A stretch of DNA of 63,334 nucleotides from Selenomonadales bacterium OttesenSCG-928-I06. GTDB lineage: Bacteria > Bacillota > Negativicutes > Sporomusales > Sporomusaceae. The DNA lies in assembly GCA_030266395.1 (NCBI GenBank), contig JAJDHX010000003.1, positions 1-63,334 on the forward strand. Direction: 5' to 3'. Under the pieces are notes generated by a model. The model searched no databases, was not told the origin of the DNA, and saw only the letters and a list, made by a program, of their open reading frames with translations. Position 1 is the stretch's first letter. Each line of letters starts with the position of its first letter. The translations under genes were made by a program, and so were the position numbers. Of the stretch, positions 1 to 11,213 are shown piece after piece.

Positions 1-22
1 TGCTGGGTGGCGGTAGAGTTAA
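1..22 (+). repeat. Possible 3' tail of a further palindromic element copy lying mostly outside the window
   Basis: tgctgggtggcggtag resembles the sequence just after the outer arm of the copies at 29309 (ggctgggtggctgata) and 30633 (ggttgaatggctgtag). Confidence 0.3.
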
Positions 23-71
23 AAAATTTAAAAAATTCCTAAATAAAAAAACTAACAAATTGTGCCAATAG

Positions 72-204
72 GATTAAAATGCATTAGAAATGTGCAGATG
101 CAAGGCGCGCGAAAAGCCCGGCGTAGGAGTCGTATTAGCTGTATGCGACTATGCCGGGCTTTTGGGGAAACGCAGCAGATGTGCGTTTATCATGCATTTT
201 AATC
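72..204 (-). repeat. Palindromic repeat element, copy A
   Basis: Perfect 13-bp outer arms GATTAAAATGCAT (72-84)/ATGCATTTTAATC (192-204); perfect 11-bp inner arms AAAAGCCCGGC (112-122)/GCCGGGCTTTT (153-163); reverse strand carries CATCTGCTGCGTTT and CCTTGCATCTG shared with copies B and C. Confidence 0.85.
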
Positions 205-222
205 TATTGTCTGCTTAAAAGA

Positions 223-606
223 TTAAATAGGCTCAAAAGTTGAACATGTTGTGTCACTTTCGGTTGATGCATTTATGCCATGAACATCAATATTTCTTGC
301 ACTGCACATGTTTCCTTGATTCCAGTGTTTGCAGTTGTCTACAAAACATTCCACAGAAGGAGTTATTTGAGTGCCAGGTAAAAATGCGGCAGATATTGTG
401 CCGCCAATATTTGCATTATGAAATGCACCAATCATATCTGTTATAGATTTTCTGGCTCTGAAAGATTCACATTCGGTATCTCCTACAGCACTTGAAACAG
501 CTTTGGTTTTATCATTAAAAACACTGATTTTGGCAGCCATACATTGATCTCCAGGCATATAATGTGTGCATTGATCTACAGTACATCTTACAATTGGATT
601 TGACAT
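223..606 (-). CDS. DUF1540 domain protein (two domains)
   Basis: Two Cys-rich repeats CTVDQCTHY..GDQC..DTECESF and CFVDNCKHW..GNMC..DTTCSTF. Confidence 0.85.
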   Translation of the reverse strand: MSNPIVRCTVDQCTHYMPGDQCMAAKISVFNDKTKAVSSAVGDTECESFRARKSITDMIGAFHNANIGGTISAAFLPGTQITPSVECFVDNCKHWNQGNMCSARNIDVHGINASTESDTTCSTFEPI

Positions 607-633
607 ATTTTTTATTTCCTTTACTTTTGAATT

Positions 634-858
634 TTACAGTTTAACAGGGCTATAAGATACTTGCTCGTGATAATTGCAGTTATGGCAATTTAAAAGGTGC
701 AAACAAGTTGTTTGGTTTGTATTTTGCTTAGTTATATATGCTGAATAGGGAGCAAAAAAATCTCTTGAAACACCTTCATCACTCATAAAAGAACCACAGA
801 CAGGACAATTTTTAGATACTTTTTTTAAGTCATTAGAAATAGGATATATTTTTGACAT
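634..858 (-). CDS. Hypothetical zinc-ribbon-like small protein
   Basis: CPVCG...CHNC pattern; co-directional with neighbours. Confidence 0.55.
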   Translation of the reverse strand: MSKIYPISNDLKKVSKNCPVCGSFMSDEGVSRDFFAPYSAYITKQNTNQTTCLHLLNCHNCNYHEQVSYSPVKL

Positions 859-1053
859 TTATCTTCTATAAACTTCCCGAAGAATTCTGTAAACGACAAT
901 TGGTAAAAGAGGAGTACGTCTAACTACAACTCTCATGCCTAAAAGAAATAAAAACATTCCTCCTATGATCTGCATAAAGATAAGACCTTTATTACAAATA
1001 TATGGTCTGTTTTCTTCAAACTCATCAAGATAATGACTATGGTTATGTCTCAT
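859..1053 (-). CDS. Small hypothetical membrane protein
   Basis: One hydrophobic segment; aggaggt-type RBS upstream; abuts the next ORF. Confidence 0.5.
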   Translation of the reverse strand: MRHNHSHYLDEFEENRPYICNKGLIFMQIIGGMFLFLLGMRVVVRRTPLLPIVVYRILREVYRR

Positions 1054-1288
1054 TTTTGTAAACCTCCTTTATTTTATTTTCAATTTATTATTCCCCATAA
1101 AAATTTTTTTAGGTATAACTTTTTTGTTTTGCCAGCGTGATTTATTTCCAGATAAGTAATTAATAATCAACTGCTTTTCAATTTAAATAAAAAAAGCATT
1201 TTGCAGGAAATTATACCATAAATGTCAAATCTTATAAGATAAACATATAATAAGCAATTAGTGCAACATAATATTCGGGGGTGATTTC

Positions 1289-1585
1289 ATGGATAAAGAA
1301 AAAATTAATGAATTTGGTGAATTGGTTTCCAAGAAAATAAAAGTTTTTTGGGACAATTTGAGTGATGAAGTTAAACTAGCTAAAGATGTAGCTGAAGTAA
1401 AAATTCAAATGGAACTTTTAGAAAGCAAACAAGAGCGCTTATTTAAAACATTTGGTAAAGCTGTTTTCTTAAAAGGGGATATCAATGATCCTGCTTTAGT
1501 TCCTATCCGTGAAGAAATAAATGAATTAGAGCAAGAATTGCAGAAAAAATATCTGCTTTTACAGAAATTAAAATCATCTTCCTAA
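1289..1585 (+). CDS. Hypothetical coiled-coil protein
   Basis: ATG with gggggtga RBS; heptad-like E/K/L-rich sequence. Confidence 0.6.
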   Translation: MDKEKINEFGELVSKKIKVFWDNLSDEVKLAKDVAEVKIQMELLESKQERLFKTFGKAVFLKGDINDPALVPIREEINELEQELQKKYLLLQKLKSSS

Positions 1586-1619
1586 ATAGTTTGAGATAAT
1601 AAAGTTTAGGATAAACTAA

Positions 1620-1645
1620 AAAAGAGCGGCGAACGCTCTTTTTTA
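1620..1645 (+). terminator. Intrinsic terminator
   Basis: aaaagagcg-gcgaa-cgctctttttt. Confidence 0.8.
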
Positions 1646-1673
1646 AATGGATAAATAGTTTTGGTTAAATATT

Positions 1674-2396
1674 GTGGAGGTTTTCATGAAAGATGAATTT
1701 TCTCGTACAGAAATTTTAATAGGAAAAGACAATTTAGAGAAAATTAAATGTAGTAAAATCGCTGTTTTTGGAATTGGCGGAGTAGGTACATTTGTAGTGG
1801 AAGGACTTGTTAGGTCAGGTGTAACCAATATTACATTAGTTGACTTTGATAAAATTGTTGCAAGTAACATTAATAGACAAATTATTGCAACTCAAAACAC
1901 AATAGGTTTATCTAAAGTTGCAGTTATGAAAGATAGAATATTGTCTATTAATCCTAATGCCAGTGTCACAATTATTGAAAAAATGTATACTGAAGAAAAC
2001 TCCTCAGAATTTTTTCAAGAAGAATATGATTACATAATTGATGCTATTGATACAGTGAGAAGTAAGATAGATTTGATTGTTCAGGCAAAAAAGAAAAATA
2101 TTAAAATTATCAGCTCTCTTGGTACAGGTAATAAATTAGATCCAACTTGTTTTGAAGTGGCTGATATTTATGATACAACTGTTTGTCCTTTAGCTAGAAT
2201 TTTAAGAAAAGAATTAAAGATAAGGCAAATACCTTCTTTAAAAGTTGTTTATTCTAAAGAGGAACCAAAAATTTTTGAGCAAAATAGTATTATCAAAGAA
2301 AACGGTAAGAATATTGTAGGCAGTATATCTTTTGTACCGTCTGTGGCTGGTCTTATTATTGCAGGCGAAGTCATTAAAGATATAATCTCTACATAA
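1674..2396 (+). CDS. tcdA: tRNA threonylcarbamoyladenosine dehydratase (E1/ThiF-like)
   Basis: FSRTEILIG, FGIGGVGTFVVEGLVRSGV, NINRQI motifs typical of TcdA. Confidence 0.85.
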   Translation: MEVFMKDEFSRTEILIGKDNLEKIKCSKIAVFGIGGVGTFVVEGLVRSGVTNITLVDFDKIVASNINRQIIATQNTIGLSKVAVMKDRILSINPNASVTIIEKMYTEENSSEFFQEEYDYIIDAIDTVRSKIDLIVQAKKKNIKIISSLGTGNKLDPTCFEVADIYDTTVCPLARILRKELKIRQIPSLKVVYSKEEPKIFEQNSIIKENGKNIVGSISFVPSVAGLIIAGEVIKDIIST

Positions 2397-2461
2397 ATCA
2401 AGTTGTAAAATATAAAATCATTATGATATACTAACTTAATAGGAAAAAATTAGATTTAAAG

Positions 2462-3466
2462 GTGGTGAGAGACTTGACTTTAAAACAAATAGGAGAGTTC
2501 TCTCTTATCGATTTAATAAAAGAAGATACTGTGCATAATAAAGATACAGTTATTGAAGGTATAGGTGACGATGCTGCTGTTGTTTCAACCACAGAAGGAT
2601 ATTTGCAACTTTTAACAACAGATATGCTTGTGGAAAATATACATTTCAATTTAAACTTTACTGATTTTTATAAATTAGGAAATAAAGCTATTGCAGTTAA
2701 TTTAAGTGACATAGCTGCAATGGGTGGCGTGCCAAGACAAGCTTTAATATCTATGGCATTACCTAAAGATACTGAAATAAAAAACATCTTAGAATTATAT
2801 AAAGGCATGAAAGATATTTGCAAGAAATTCAGTGTAAATATAGTTGGTGGAGATACTGTTTCGACATTTGGTCCAATAGTAATAAATGTGGCATTAGTTG
2901 GTGAAGTAAAAAAAGAAAACCTGGTAAAACGTTCAGGAGCTCAAGTTGGTGATTTGCTTTTAGTATCAGGGGCGTTAGGGAGTTCTGCCGCAGGACTTGA
3001 AATTTTGCAAAATGATCTTAAAGATAAATTTGATTTTGCTAAAGAATTAATTAAAAAACATTTAGTACCTAATCCTAGGGTTGAACTTGGACAACTACTG
3101 GGAAAAAATAAAGCTACAAGTATAGATGATATAAGTGATGGACTGGCAAGTGAATGTAATGAAATTGCCTCTGCCAGTCAGGTTGGCATAAGAATTTATA
3201 AAGAAAAAATACCGGTTTCTAAAGAAGTGCATGCAGTTGCTGAATATTTAAATAAATCTTATGTTGATTATGCTCTTTACGGCGGCGAAGATTTTGAACT
3301 TTTGTTTACAATGAATCCTAGAGATTTGGAGAATTTTTCAAAGAAAAATATTGCAGATATTTTTGTAATAGGTGAAATAGTAAATGTTAAAGAAGGCGTT
3401 ACCATAGTTGATTTTGATGGTCAAAGCACCATTCTTGAAGCTAAAGGATATAATCATTTCAGATGA
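2462..3466 (+). CDS. thiL: Thiamine-monophosphate kinase
   Basis: GIGDDAAV, TTDMLVENIHF, LYGGEDFELLFT motifs; the real start may be TTG at 2474 (MTLKQIGEF). Confidence 0.9.
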   Translation: MVRDLTLKQIGEFSLIDLIKEDTVHNKDTVIEGIGDDAAVVSTTEGYLQLLTTDMLVENIHFNLNFTDFYKLGNKAIAVNLSDIAAMGGVPRQALISMALPKDTEIKNILELYKGMKDICKKFSVNIVGGDTVSTFGPIVINVALVGEVKKENLVKRSGAQVGDLLLVSGALGSSAAGLEILQNDLKDKFDFAKELIKKHLVPNPRVELGQLLGKNKATSIDDISDGLASECNEIASASQVGIRIYKEKIPVSKEVHAVAEYLNKSYVDYALYGGEDFELLFTMNPRDLENFSKKNIADIFVIGEIVNVKEGVTIVDFDGQSTILEAKGYNHFR

Positions 3467-3484
3467 AGTTTATGAGGTTTTTTA

Positions 3485-3952
3485 ATGGCTATTGAAAAAT
3501 TAACTAATAAATATGAAGATACATATAGATATGCGTATAATGTTGCTAAATATTTAAAAAAGAGTGATATTATCTTTTTGACAGGTGATTTAGGAGCAGG
3601 AAAAACTTTATTTACTCAAGGGCTTTGTAAAGGACTTGGAGTAAAAGAGGAAATTACTAGTCCAACTTTTAATTTGCTTAATATATATCAAAATACTGAG
3701 CAAGATTTAACAGTATATCATTTTGATTTATATCGTTTAGATAAAGAAGAAGAATTAGAAGATATAGGATTTAATGAATATGTTTATTCTGATGGTATTT
3801 CTATAATAGAATGGGCAGATAAATTTCCAGAGTATCTACCTGATGAATATCTTTTAATTGAAATAAAGAAAACAGGTGAAAATGATAGAATTATAAAGCT
3901 GTCATTTTGTGGTGATAGATATAAAGAATTAGGCAAGGAGATTGATTTTTGA
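3485..3952 (+). CDS. tsaE: tRNA t6A biosynthesis ATPase TsaE
   Basis: TGDLGAGKTLFTQGLCKGLG Walker A, TSPTFNL. Confidence 0.92.
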   Translation: MAIEKLTNKYEDTYRYAYNVAKYLKKSDIIFLTGDLGAGKTLFTQGLCKGLGVKEEITSPTFNLLNIYQNTEQDLTVYHFDLYRLDKEEELEDIGFNEYVYSDGISIIEWADKFPEYLPDEYLLIEIKKTGENDRIIKLSFCGDRYKELGKEIDF

Positions 3953-4659
3953 TGCCTACTTTAGCAATAGATACTTCTACTTTGGTTTCTAGTGTTGCTG
4001 TTGCAACAGAATTTGATGTTTTGGCAGAAATCAATGTAAAAGTAAAAAAGACTCATTCAGAGCGTTTAATGGCTCATATAAAAGAAGTTATTGAAAAATC
4101 TGAAATACCTAAAGAAAAGATCAGTAAAATTGCTGTAAGTGGAGGACCAGGTTCTTTTACAGGATTAAGGATAGGACTAGCTACTGCTAAAGCTTTAGCA
4201 TATGCACTTAATATTCCTATAATAAAGGTTCCTACTTTAAAAGCAATGGCTTTTTCTTGTCCTATAGAAGGTTCTTATCTTGTACCAATGCTTGATGCTC
4301 AAAAGGGCAATGTTTATCAAGCTATTTATAAATGGGATGGATTTAGTCTAAGAGAAATTTCACCAGAGACTGTAGTAGATTTTAAAGAGGCTTATGAAAA
4401 ATTAAAGAAATTAGATATGCCATATATTATCTTAGGTGAAGCAGCACATATGTATGCGGCAGAAATAGAAAAACCTTTGCTTGGACATATAACAATGCCA
4501 AGAGCAGCAAGTGTAGCTATTTTAGGAGCAAGAATGTTCAAAGAAGGTATTGTGGACGATGTTTTCACTTTAGAACCTTTCTATATCAGACGTTCTGAGG
4601 CTGAGGTTTTATTTGAAAAGCGTGCTTTGAAGGGGAATGACTGCTTTGAAAGTTCGTGA
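3949..4659 (+). CDS. tsaB: tRNA t6A biosynthesis protein TsaB
   Basis: LAIDTS, GPGSFTGLRIGLATAKALA. Confidence 0.92.
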   Translation: MMPTLAIDTSTLVSSVAVATEFDVLAEINVKVKKTHSERLMAHIKEVIEKSEIPKEKISKIAVSGGPGSFTGLRIGLATAKALAYALNIPIIKVPTLKAMAFSCPIEGSYLVPMLDAQKGNVYQAIYKWDGFSLREISPETVVDFKEAYEKLKKLDMPYIILGEAAHMYAAEIEKPLLGHITMPRAASVAILGARMFKEGIVDDVFTLEPFYIRRSEAEVLFEKRALKGNDCFESS

Positions 4660-5095
4660 AATAAGAATAGAAGATATTGAAGATATTTTAGAAATAGAAA
4701 ATGCCTGTTTTGAGACTCCGTGGCACCGAGAAACTTTTGAAGAAGAAATTTTAAGAAATGAACTAGCTTATTATTTAGTGTTAGTAGATGAAGAGAATTC
4801 TTCTAAAGTTGTCGGTTATGCTGGCATGTGGAAGGTTTTTGATGAGGCTCATATTACTAATATTGCTCTTTTGCCTTTATATCAAGGGAAAAAGTTTGGA
4901 CATAGACTTCTAAATGAACTTATTGAGTTTTCGAAGAAAATAGGAGTTTATAGTATGACTTTAGAGGTAAGACCTTCAAATACTATAGCTAGAAGTTTAT
5001 ATGAAAAGTTTGAATTTAAATCAGAGGGATTAAGAAAAGGCTATTATACAGACACAAATGAAGATGCTCTCATAATGTGGCGGAGAATATTATAA
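4637..5095 (+). CDS. rimI: Ribosomal protein S18-alanine N-acetyltransferase
   Basis: GNAT fold motifs (IEDILEIE..CFETPW, LEVRPSN..ARSLYEKFEF); overlaps tsaB. Confidence 0.88.
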   Translation: MTALKVREIRIEDIEDILEIENACFETPWHRETFEEEILRNELAYYLVLVDEENSSKVVGYAGMWKVFDEAHITNIALLPLYQGKKFGHRLLNELIEFSKKIGVYSMTLEVRPSNTIARSLYEKFEFKSEGLRKGYYTDTNEDALIMWRRIL

Positions 5096-5171
5096 AACTT
5101 TGATACAAAAATTAAGACTGCTAAATGCAGTCTTAAGGCATGATATTTGTTAATAAAAAGGTTGAAGTTAT

Positions 5172-6224
5172 ATGGTAAATAAAGATGTTTATAAAGAAAA
5201 ATTAATACTTGCAATAGAGACAAGCTGTGATGAAACATCTGCTTCTGTAGTAAAAGACGGCAGAGAAGTTTTATCAAATGTTATTTCATCTCAAATTGAG
5301 TTTTATCAAAATTTTGGTGGGGTAGTGCCAGAAATAGCATCTCGAAAGCATCTGGAAAATGTTATTGGTGTTATTGATGCAGCTGTAAAAGAAGCAGGAA
5401 TAACAATAAAAGATTTAGATGCAATAGGAGTAACATATGGTCCTGGTTTAGTAGGAGCTTTGCTTGTAGGTGTAAGTGCAGCAAAGGCACTTTCTTTTGC
5501 TTTGGATATACCTCTTATTAAAGTGAACCATTTGGAAGGACATATTTTTGCCAATTTCTTAGAGCATAAAAACTTAGAACCTCCTTTTATTGCTTTAATA
5601 GTTTCAGGAGGGCATACCATTTTGGTGCATGTTAGAGATTATAATGATTTTGAAGTATTAGGTCAGACCAGAGATGATGCTGCCGGAGAAGCTTTTGATA
5701 AAGTTGCAAGAGTATTAGGTTTCCCATATCCAGGCGGTCCATATATAGAAAAAACAGCTCAAAAAGGCAATGAAAATGCAATAGATTTTCCTAAAGCTTT
5801 CACTAATTCTAAAAGTGAAGAGTTTTTTGAATTTAGTTTTAGTGGTTTAAAGTCTGCTGTTTTAAATTATATAAATAGTGCCAAACAAAAAGGTGAGGAA
5901 ATAAACGTTGAAGATTTAGCTGCAAGTTTTCAAAAAGCAGTTGTTGATGTTTTAATTTTAAAAACTGTTGCTGCTGCCCAAAAATATAAAGTTAAAAATG
6001 TTGTTTTAGCTGGAGGCGTTGCTGCCAATAAATCATTGAGATTAAACCTGGAAAAAGAACTAGCTGAAATTAATGTTGCTTTATATTATCCGTCTAATAT
6101 TTTATGTACTGATAATGCTGCTATGATTGGTTCCAGAGCCTTTTATAAATATAAAGAAGGTGTTTTTGAAGATAGCACTTTAAATCTTAATGCGATTCCG
6201 TCTCTTAATTTAGAAGAAAAATAG
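5172..6224 (+). CDS. tsaD: tRNA N6-threonylcarbamoyladenosine transferase TsaD
   Basis: [36 protein letters not shown]. Confidence 0.95.
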   Translation: MVNKDVYKEKLILAIETSCDETSASVVKDGREVLSNVISSQIEFYQNFGGVVPEIASRKHLENVIGVIDAAVKEAGITIKDLDAIGVTYGPGLVGALLVGVSAAKALSFALDIPLIKVNHLEGHIFANFLEHKNLEPPFIALIVSGGHTILVHVRDYNDFEVLGQTRDDAAGEAFDKVARVLGFPYPGGPYIEKTAQKGNENAIDFPKAFTNSKSEEFFEFSFSGLKSAVLNYINSAKQKGEEINVEDLAASFQKAVVDVLILKTVAAAQKYKVKNVVLAGGVAANKSLRLNLEKELAEINVALYYPSNILCTDNAAMIGSRAFYKYKEGVFEDSTLNLNAIPSLNLEEK

Positions 6225-6370
6225 ATATAGTTGGACATAACTTTTAGCGGTAAAAATAAAATCAAATTTCACTTATAGTCAAAGGATTTTTGTCTTAAAT
6301 AAAAAAAATAAAAAAATATCCTAAAATACTCTTGATTTTTTCCCAAAAATTATATATTATTATAATGTGA

Positions 6371-6397
6371 TTAGCACTCAGTTAAGTTGAGTGCTAA
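6371..6397 (+). promoter_or_regulatory. CIRCE element (HrcA operator)
   Basis: TTAGCACTC-N9-GAGTGCTAA perfect inverted repeat upstream of groES; TATTAT/TATAAT -10-like sequences just upstream. Confidence 0.97.
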
Positions 6398-6450
6398 CAA
6401 ATTTATAAATTAAATAAAAAATTAATATAATCAAATAGGAGGTAAGTATT

Positions 6451-6735
6451 ATGATTAGGCCTTTAGGCGACAGAGTAGTTTTAGAAACAATTGCTAAAGA
6501 AGAAGTAACTGCAAGTGGTATATTTATACCTGATACAGCTGCTAAAGAAAAACCACAAGAAGGTAAAGTTGTGGCAGTAGGTGCTGGAAGAGTTTTAGAA
6601 AGTGGTCAACGTATTCCTTTAGAAGTTGAAGTTGGCGACAGAGTATTTTTCTCTAAATATGCTGGTAATGAAATAAAAGTTGACGACAAAGAATATCTTA
6701 TCATCAATGAAAGAGATATTTTAGCTATATTCTAA
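6451..6735 (+). CDS. groES: Co-chaperonin GroES
   Basis: IRPLGDRVV, full length; downstream of CIRCE. Confidence 0.97.
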   Translation: MIRPLGDRVVLETIAKEEVTASGIFIPDTAAKEKPQEGKVVAVGAGRVLESGQRIPLEVEVGDRVFFSKYAGNEIKVDDKEYLIINERDILAIF

Positions 6736-6768
6736 GAATTTTAAAAATGAAAGGTAGGTTTTACATAA

Positions 6769-8403
<1,635 letters not shown>

Positions 8404-8454
8404 AGACAACTAAAACCCAGCTAAATAGCTAGGTTCTAGTTCTTGAAAAACGGT

Positions 8455-8520
8455 GCTGACCACATAAATTAATAAAAAGACCTCTCATTAGCTTACTAAA
8501 CTTTTGAGAGGTTTCTTTAT
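8455..8520 (+). repeat. Duplicated terminator block, copy 1 (downstream of groEL)
   Basis: gctgaccacataaattaataaaaagacctctcattagcttactaaacttttgagaggtttctttat, near-identical to 10332-10396; acctctca..tgagaggt stem. Confidence 0.9.
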
Positions 8521-8681
8521 TTAAAACTTAAATTAGAAATCAATAATAAATAATATTAGATGTTTTTTTATTTATTGTTTTAATAATGTAATTATTGAAA
8601 TAATAAAAATAGTTGCTATTAAAGATTTTGAGTGTCAGGTAAGCGACAGAACTTCAACCTGCTTTATAAATACCCTGGTAC

Positions 8682-8767
8682 TGATTTTAGCAAGGTTAGA
8701 AAATTATGTTTTTCCTGTGTTAAGGAATACAAAAGATAGACAACACAGCCAATTCAAGCTAAAATCA
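8682..8767 (+). other. Nested inverted repeats in the acyl-CoA ligase leader (possible structured RNA)
   Basis: TGATTTTAGC (8682-8691)/GCTAAAATCA (8758-8767) enclosing CTGTGTT (8715-8721)/AACACAG (8742-8748). Confidence 0.5.
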
Positions 8768-8815
8768 TAATATACGCTTTTATATTTCTGTATTATAAAA
8801 AAATGGAGGTGTTCG

Positions 8816-10300
8816 ATGTTTGTTCATGAGTTGATCTATCAATCACAAGGCGACAACACGGCTTTCTGTGGCGAACAAGTTGTGACATACAAGGAGTTGC
8901 AAGATCAAGTTGAAAATTATCGGCGGTTTTTCTATCGTATTGGTATTCGTCCTGATGAGAATGTGGGTCTTTTCTCCCGCAACTCTGTTGAATTCGTGTA
9001 CTCTTATATGGCGATTGTCAGTTTAGGAGCTGTTGTAGTACCGTTTAATTTTCAGCTTACTGTTCGCGAAATAGCCTATATTATCAAAGATGCCTGCATA
9101 TCTCATCTGGTTACAGCAGAGAGGATGGATTTGACGGCAGACCTTGCATATTACGGCTATGACAGAGATATTAGCCAGTATGTTATTTCCGAGTTCAAAC
9201 AGCAATTAGCCCAGGAAACCGCCACTGACATACCTGTGACAAACACCGATTTTACAATTGACCATCCATGCGTAATTATTTATACTTCCGGAACAACAGG
9301 AAATCCTAAAGGTGCTATCTTAACCCACAACAATCTGGTCAGTGACGCCATAGCCTACCGAAAAGTGTGGCCTGTAACTTCTGCTGATAATGTGTTGTGT
9401 GTCCTGCCTATGTACCACTGCTTTGCTTGGACATGTGCCGTTGTAAATGCACTTCTCTGCGGAGCATCGATAACCATATTGGATGCTTTCTCTCCTAAGG
9501 AAACCATCGCTACAATTAAAGAATACGGCGTTACTGTTATGTATGGCGTTCCGCCTATGTACAATTTTTTAGCAAGAGTAGGTGCAATTGAAGATTTGAA
9601 AGGGGTTCGCCTTTTTGTATCTGGAGGAGCTGCTCTGCCCGAAAAAATTGCTCATAAATTTTTCGAGAGATACGGCATGCCTATTATTGAGGGCTATGGA
9701 CTTTCTGAAGCATCACCTATCGCAACCATAAATCCCCCGCATAAAACGAAATATTGCTCAATAGGCAAAGCTTTGCCAGGTTTAGAAGTCAAAATTGTTG
9801 ATGAAAACGGCAAAAATCTGCCGTCAAGTATAGTCGGCGAACTGGTGATTAAAGGTCCTACTGTCATGCAGGGCTATTACAATCTGCCAGAAGAAACTGC
9901 CCAGGCATTGCGGGACGGATGGCTCTATACAGGTGATATGGCATATCAGGACCCGGAAGGATATTTCTATATTGTAGATCGTCTCAAGGATATGATCATC
10001 TCCAGCGGAGAAAATATCTATCCCCGTGAAATAGAGGAATTACTTTATGCGTATCCAGGAGTTACCGAAGTGGCCGTTATTGGGGTGTCTGATGAACTGC
10101 GTGGTCAGGCGGTTTACGCTTATCTCGTAGTTGATGAAAATCATTTTTTTGATAAAAAGGATGCAAGGGAATATCTGCAAAACAAGCTGGCAGCTTATAA
10201 GATGCCTCGTGATTTTGTTCTGGTGGATGCTTTGCCTAAGAACAAGACCGGCAAAATCTTAAAGCGAGTTCTGCGCGAACAGGCAGAGGCCATGATTTAA
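8816..10300 (+). CDS. AMP-dependent acyl-CoA synthetase/ligase (fatty-acid--CoA ligase-like)
   Basis: IIYTSGTTGNPKGAILTHNN, EGYGLSEASP, YTGDMAYQDPEGYFYIVDRLKDMIISSGENIYPREIE, KNKTGKILKR. Confidence 0.92.
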   Translation: MFVHELIYQSQGDNTAFCGEQVVTYKELQDQVENYRRFFYRIGIRPDENVGLFSRNSVEFVYSYMAIVSLGAVVVPFNFQLTVREIAYIIKDACISHLVTAERMDLTADLAYYGYDRDISQYVISEFKQQLAQETATDIPVTNTDFTIDHPCVIIYTSGTTGNPKGAILTHNNLVSDAIAYRKVWPVTSADNVLCVLPMYHCFAWTCAVVNALLCGASITILDAFSPKETIATIKEYGVTVMYGVPPMYNFLARVGAIEDLKGVRLFVSGGAALPEKIAHKFFERYGMPIIEGYGLSEASPIATINPPHKTKYCSIGKALPGLEVKIVDENGKNLPSSIVGELVIKGPTVMQGYYNLPEETAQALRDGWLYTGDMAYQDPEGYFYIVDRLKDMIISSGENIYPREIEELLYAYPGVTEVAVIGVSDELRGQAVYAYLVVDENHFFDKKDAREYLQNKLAAYKMPRDFVLVDALPKNKTGKILKRVLREQAEAMI

Positions 10301-10331
10301 TAGAATCTAGTCTGTTAGATATCTTAATAGG

Positions 10332-10396
10332 ACTGATCACATAAATTAATAAAAAACCTCTCATTAGTTTACTAAACTTTTGAGAGGTTTCTTCAT
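10332..10396 (+). repeat. Duplicated terminator block, copy 2 (downstream of acyl-CoA ligase)
   Basis: actgatcacataaattaataaaaaacctctcattagtttactaaacttttgagaggtttcttcat, near-copy of 8455-8520. Confidence 0.9.
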
Positions 10397-10447
10397 CATA
10401 AAGGGAAAGTAGATATTAGAAAAGTATCTCAAACAACAGCTTTGAGA

Positions 10448-11011
10448 TTATTTATTTAACATCTCTTTTTTTTCTTTGCTCATGTCTGCATTATAGACAT
10501 AGTTCCATTCTTCTATGATTTCTTCTGGCAAATCTATACGCATTTCAGTGCCATCACTAAGTGGCAGCAATACGCTTATTTTTTCAGCTGTTCCAAAGGT
10601 AGCATTGTTTTTTGAGTTTAGGTAGTGCCTTATTTGATGAGAAGCTAAATCAGTATCTTTTTTAGGAATAACAAAAGTTTCGGTTAAGTTATTTTTGGTT
10701 ATTTCAAATTTAGGTGGGTTTTGTAAACTAAAAACTATCAATGGATTAAAGTTTTTATGAGAAACGTAATCAGTTGTACGTGTATATATGGATATATAAG
10801 CATGCTTAACAGAAAAAGATTTTATAAGTGCACCAGGCGATTTCGCAAATTCAATGAAAACAATATAGCTAGCATCGTTTTTTTTCTCAATTACTTGTCC
10901 ATGTTGGGAATAAATGATTATATTTTTTGATGCAACCATTTTAAAAATCTCCGCAGAGGCAGGCATAGCAAAAACAAATAGGAAAATTAATAGCAATACA
11001 ATTTTTTTCAT
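10448..11011 (-). CDS. Secreted hypothetical protein
   Basis: Signal peptide MKKIVLLLIFLFVFAMPASAEI; no recognised domain. Confidence 0.6.
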   Translation of the reverse strand: MKKIVLLLIFLFVFAMPASAEIFKMVASKNIIIYSQHGQVIEKKNDASYIVFIEFAKSPGALIKSFSVKHAYISIYTRTTDYVSHKNFNPLIVFSLQNPPKFEITKNNLTETFVIPKKDTDLASHQIRHYLNSKNNATFGTAEKISVLLPLSDGTEMRIDLPEEIIEEWNYVYNADMSKEKKEMLNK

Positions 11012-11192
11012 TCAAACTCCTCCTAAATTTCATTAAATAGAAAATATATCATTAACCGTTTCTAAAATTATAATTTATATTTCTATATTTTAAAAAATAA
11101 GTCCTTTATTTTACATTTTTTATAAAACCACAAATTGCTTTTTGATTATTTTATTCACCTGAAAGAGTAAACCAAAAAATCCAAAATAAAAA

Positions 11193-11210
11193 ACCACCCG
11201 AAGGTGGTAA
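11193..11210. terminator. Short hairpin downstream of the small ORF
   Basis: accacc-cgaa-ggtggt. Confidence 0.45.
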
Positions 11211-11213
11211 AAA

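Noticed and set aside
240-446. Plus-strand 68-aa ORF
   Set aside because: Lies antisense within the convincing DUF1540 gene and has no family-like sequence; treated as a shadow ORF.
5112-5135. ttaagactgc-taaat-gcagtcttaa hairpin between rimI and tsaD as a terminator
   Set aside because: Strong stem but not followed by a T-run and sits between co-directional genes; left unassigned.
6371-6397. Inverted repeat considered as a possible novel operator
   Set aside because: It is the canonical CIRCE element controlling groESL.
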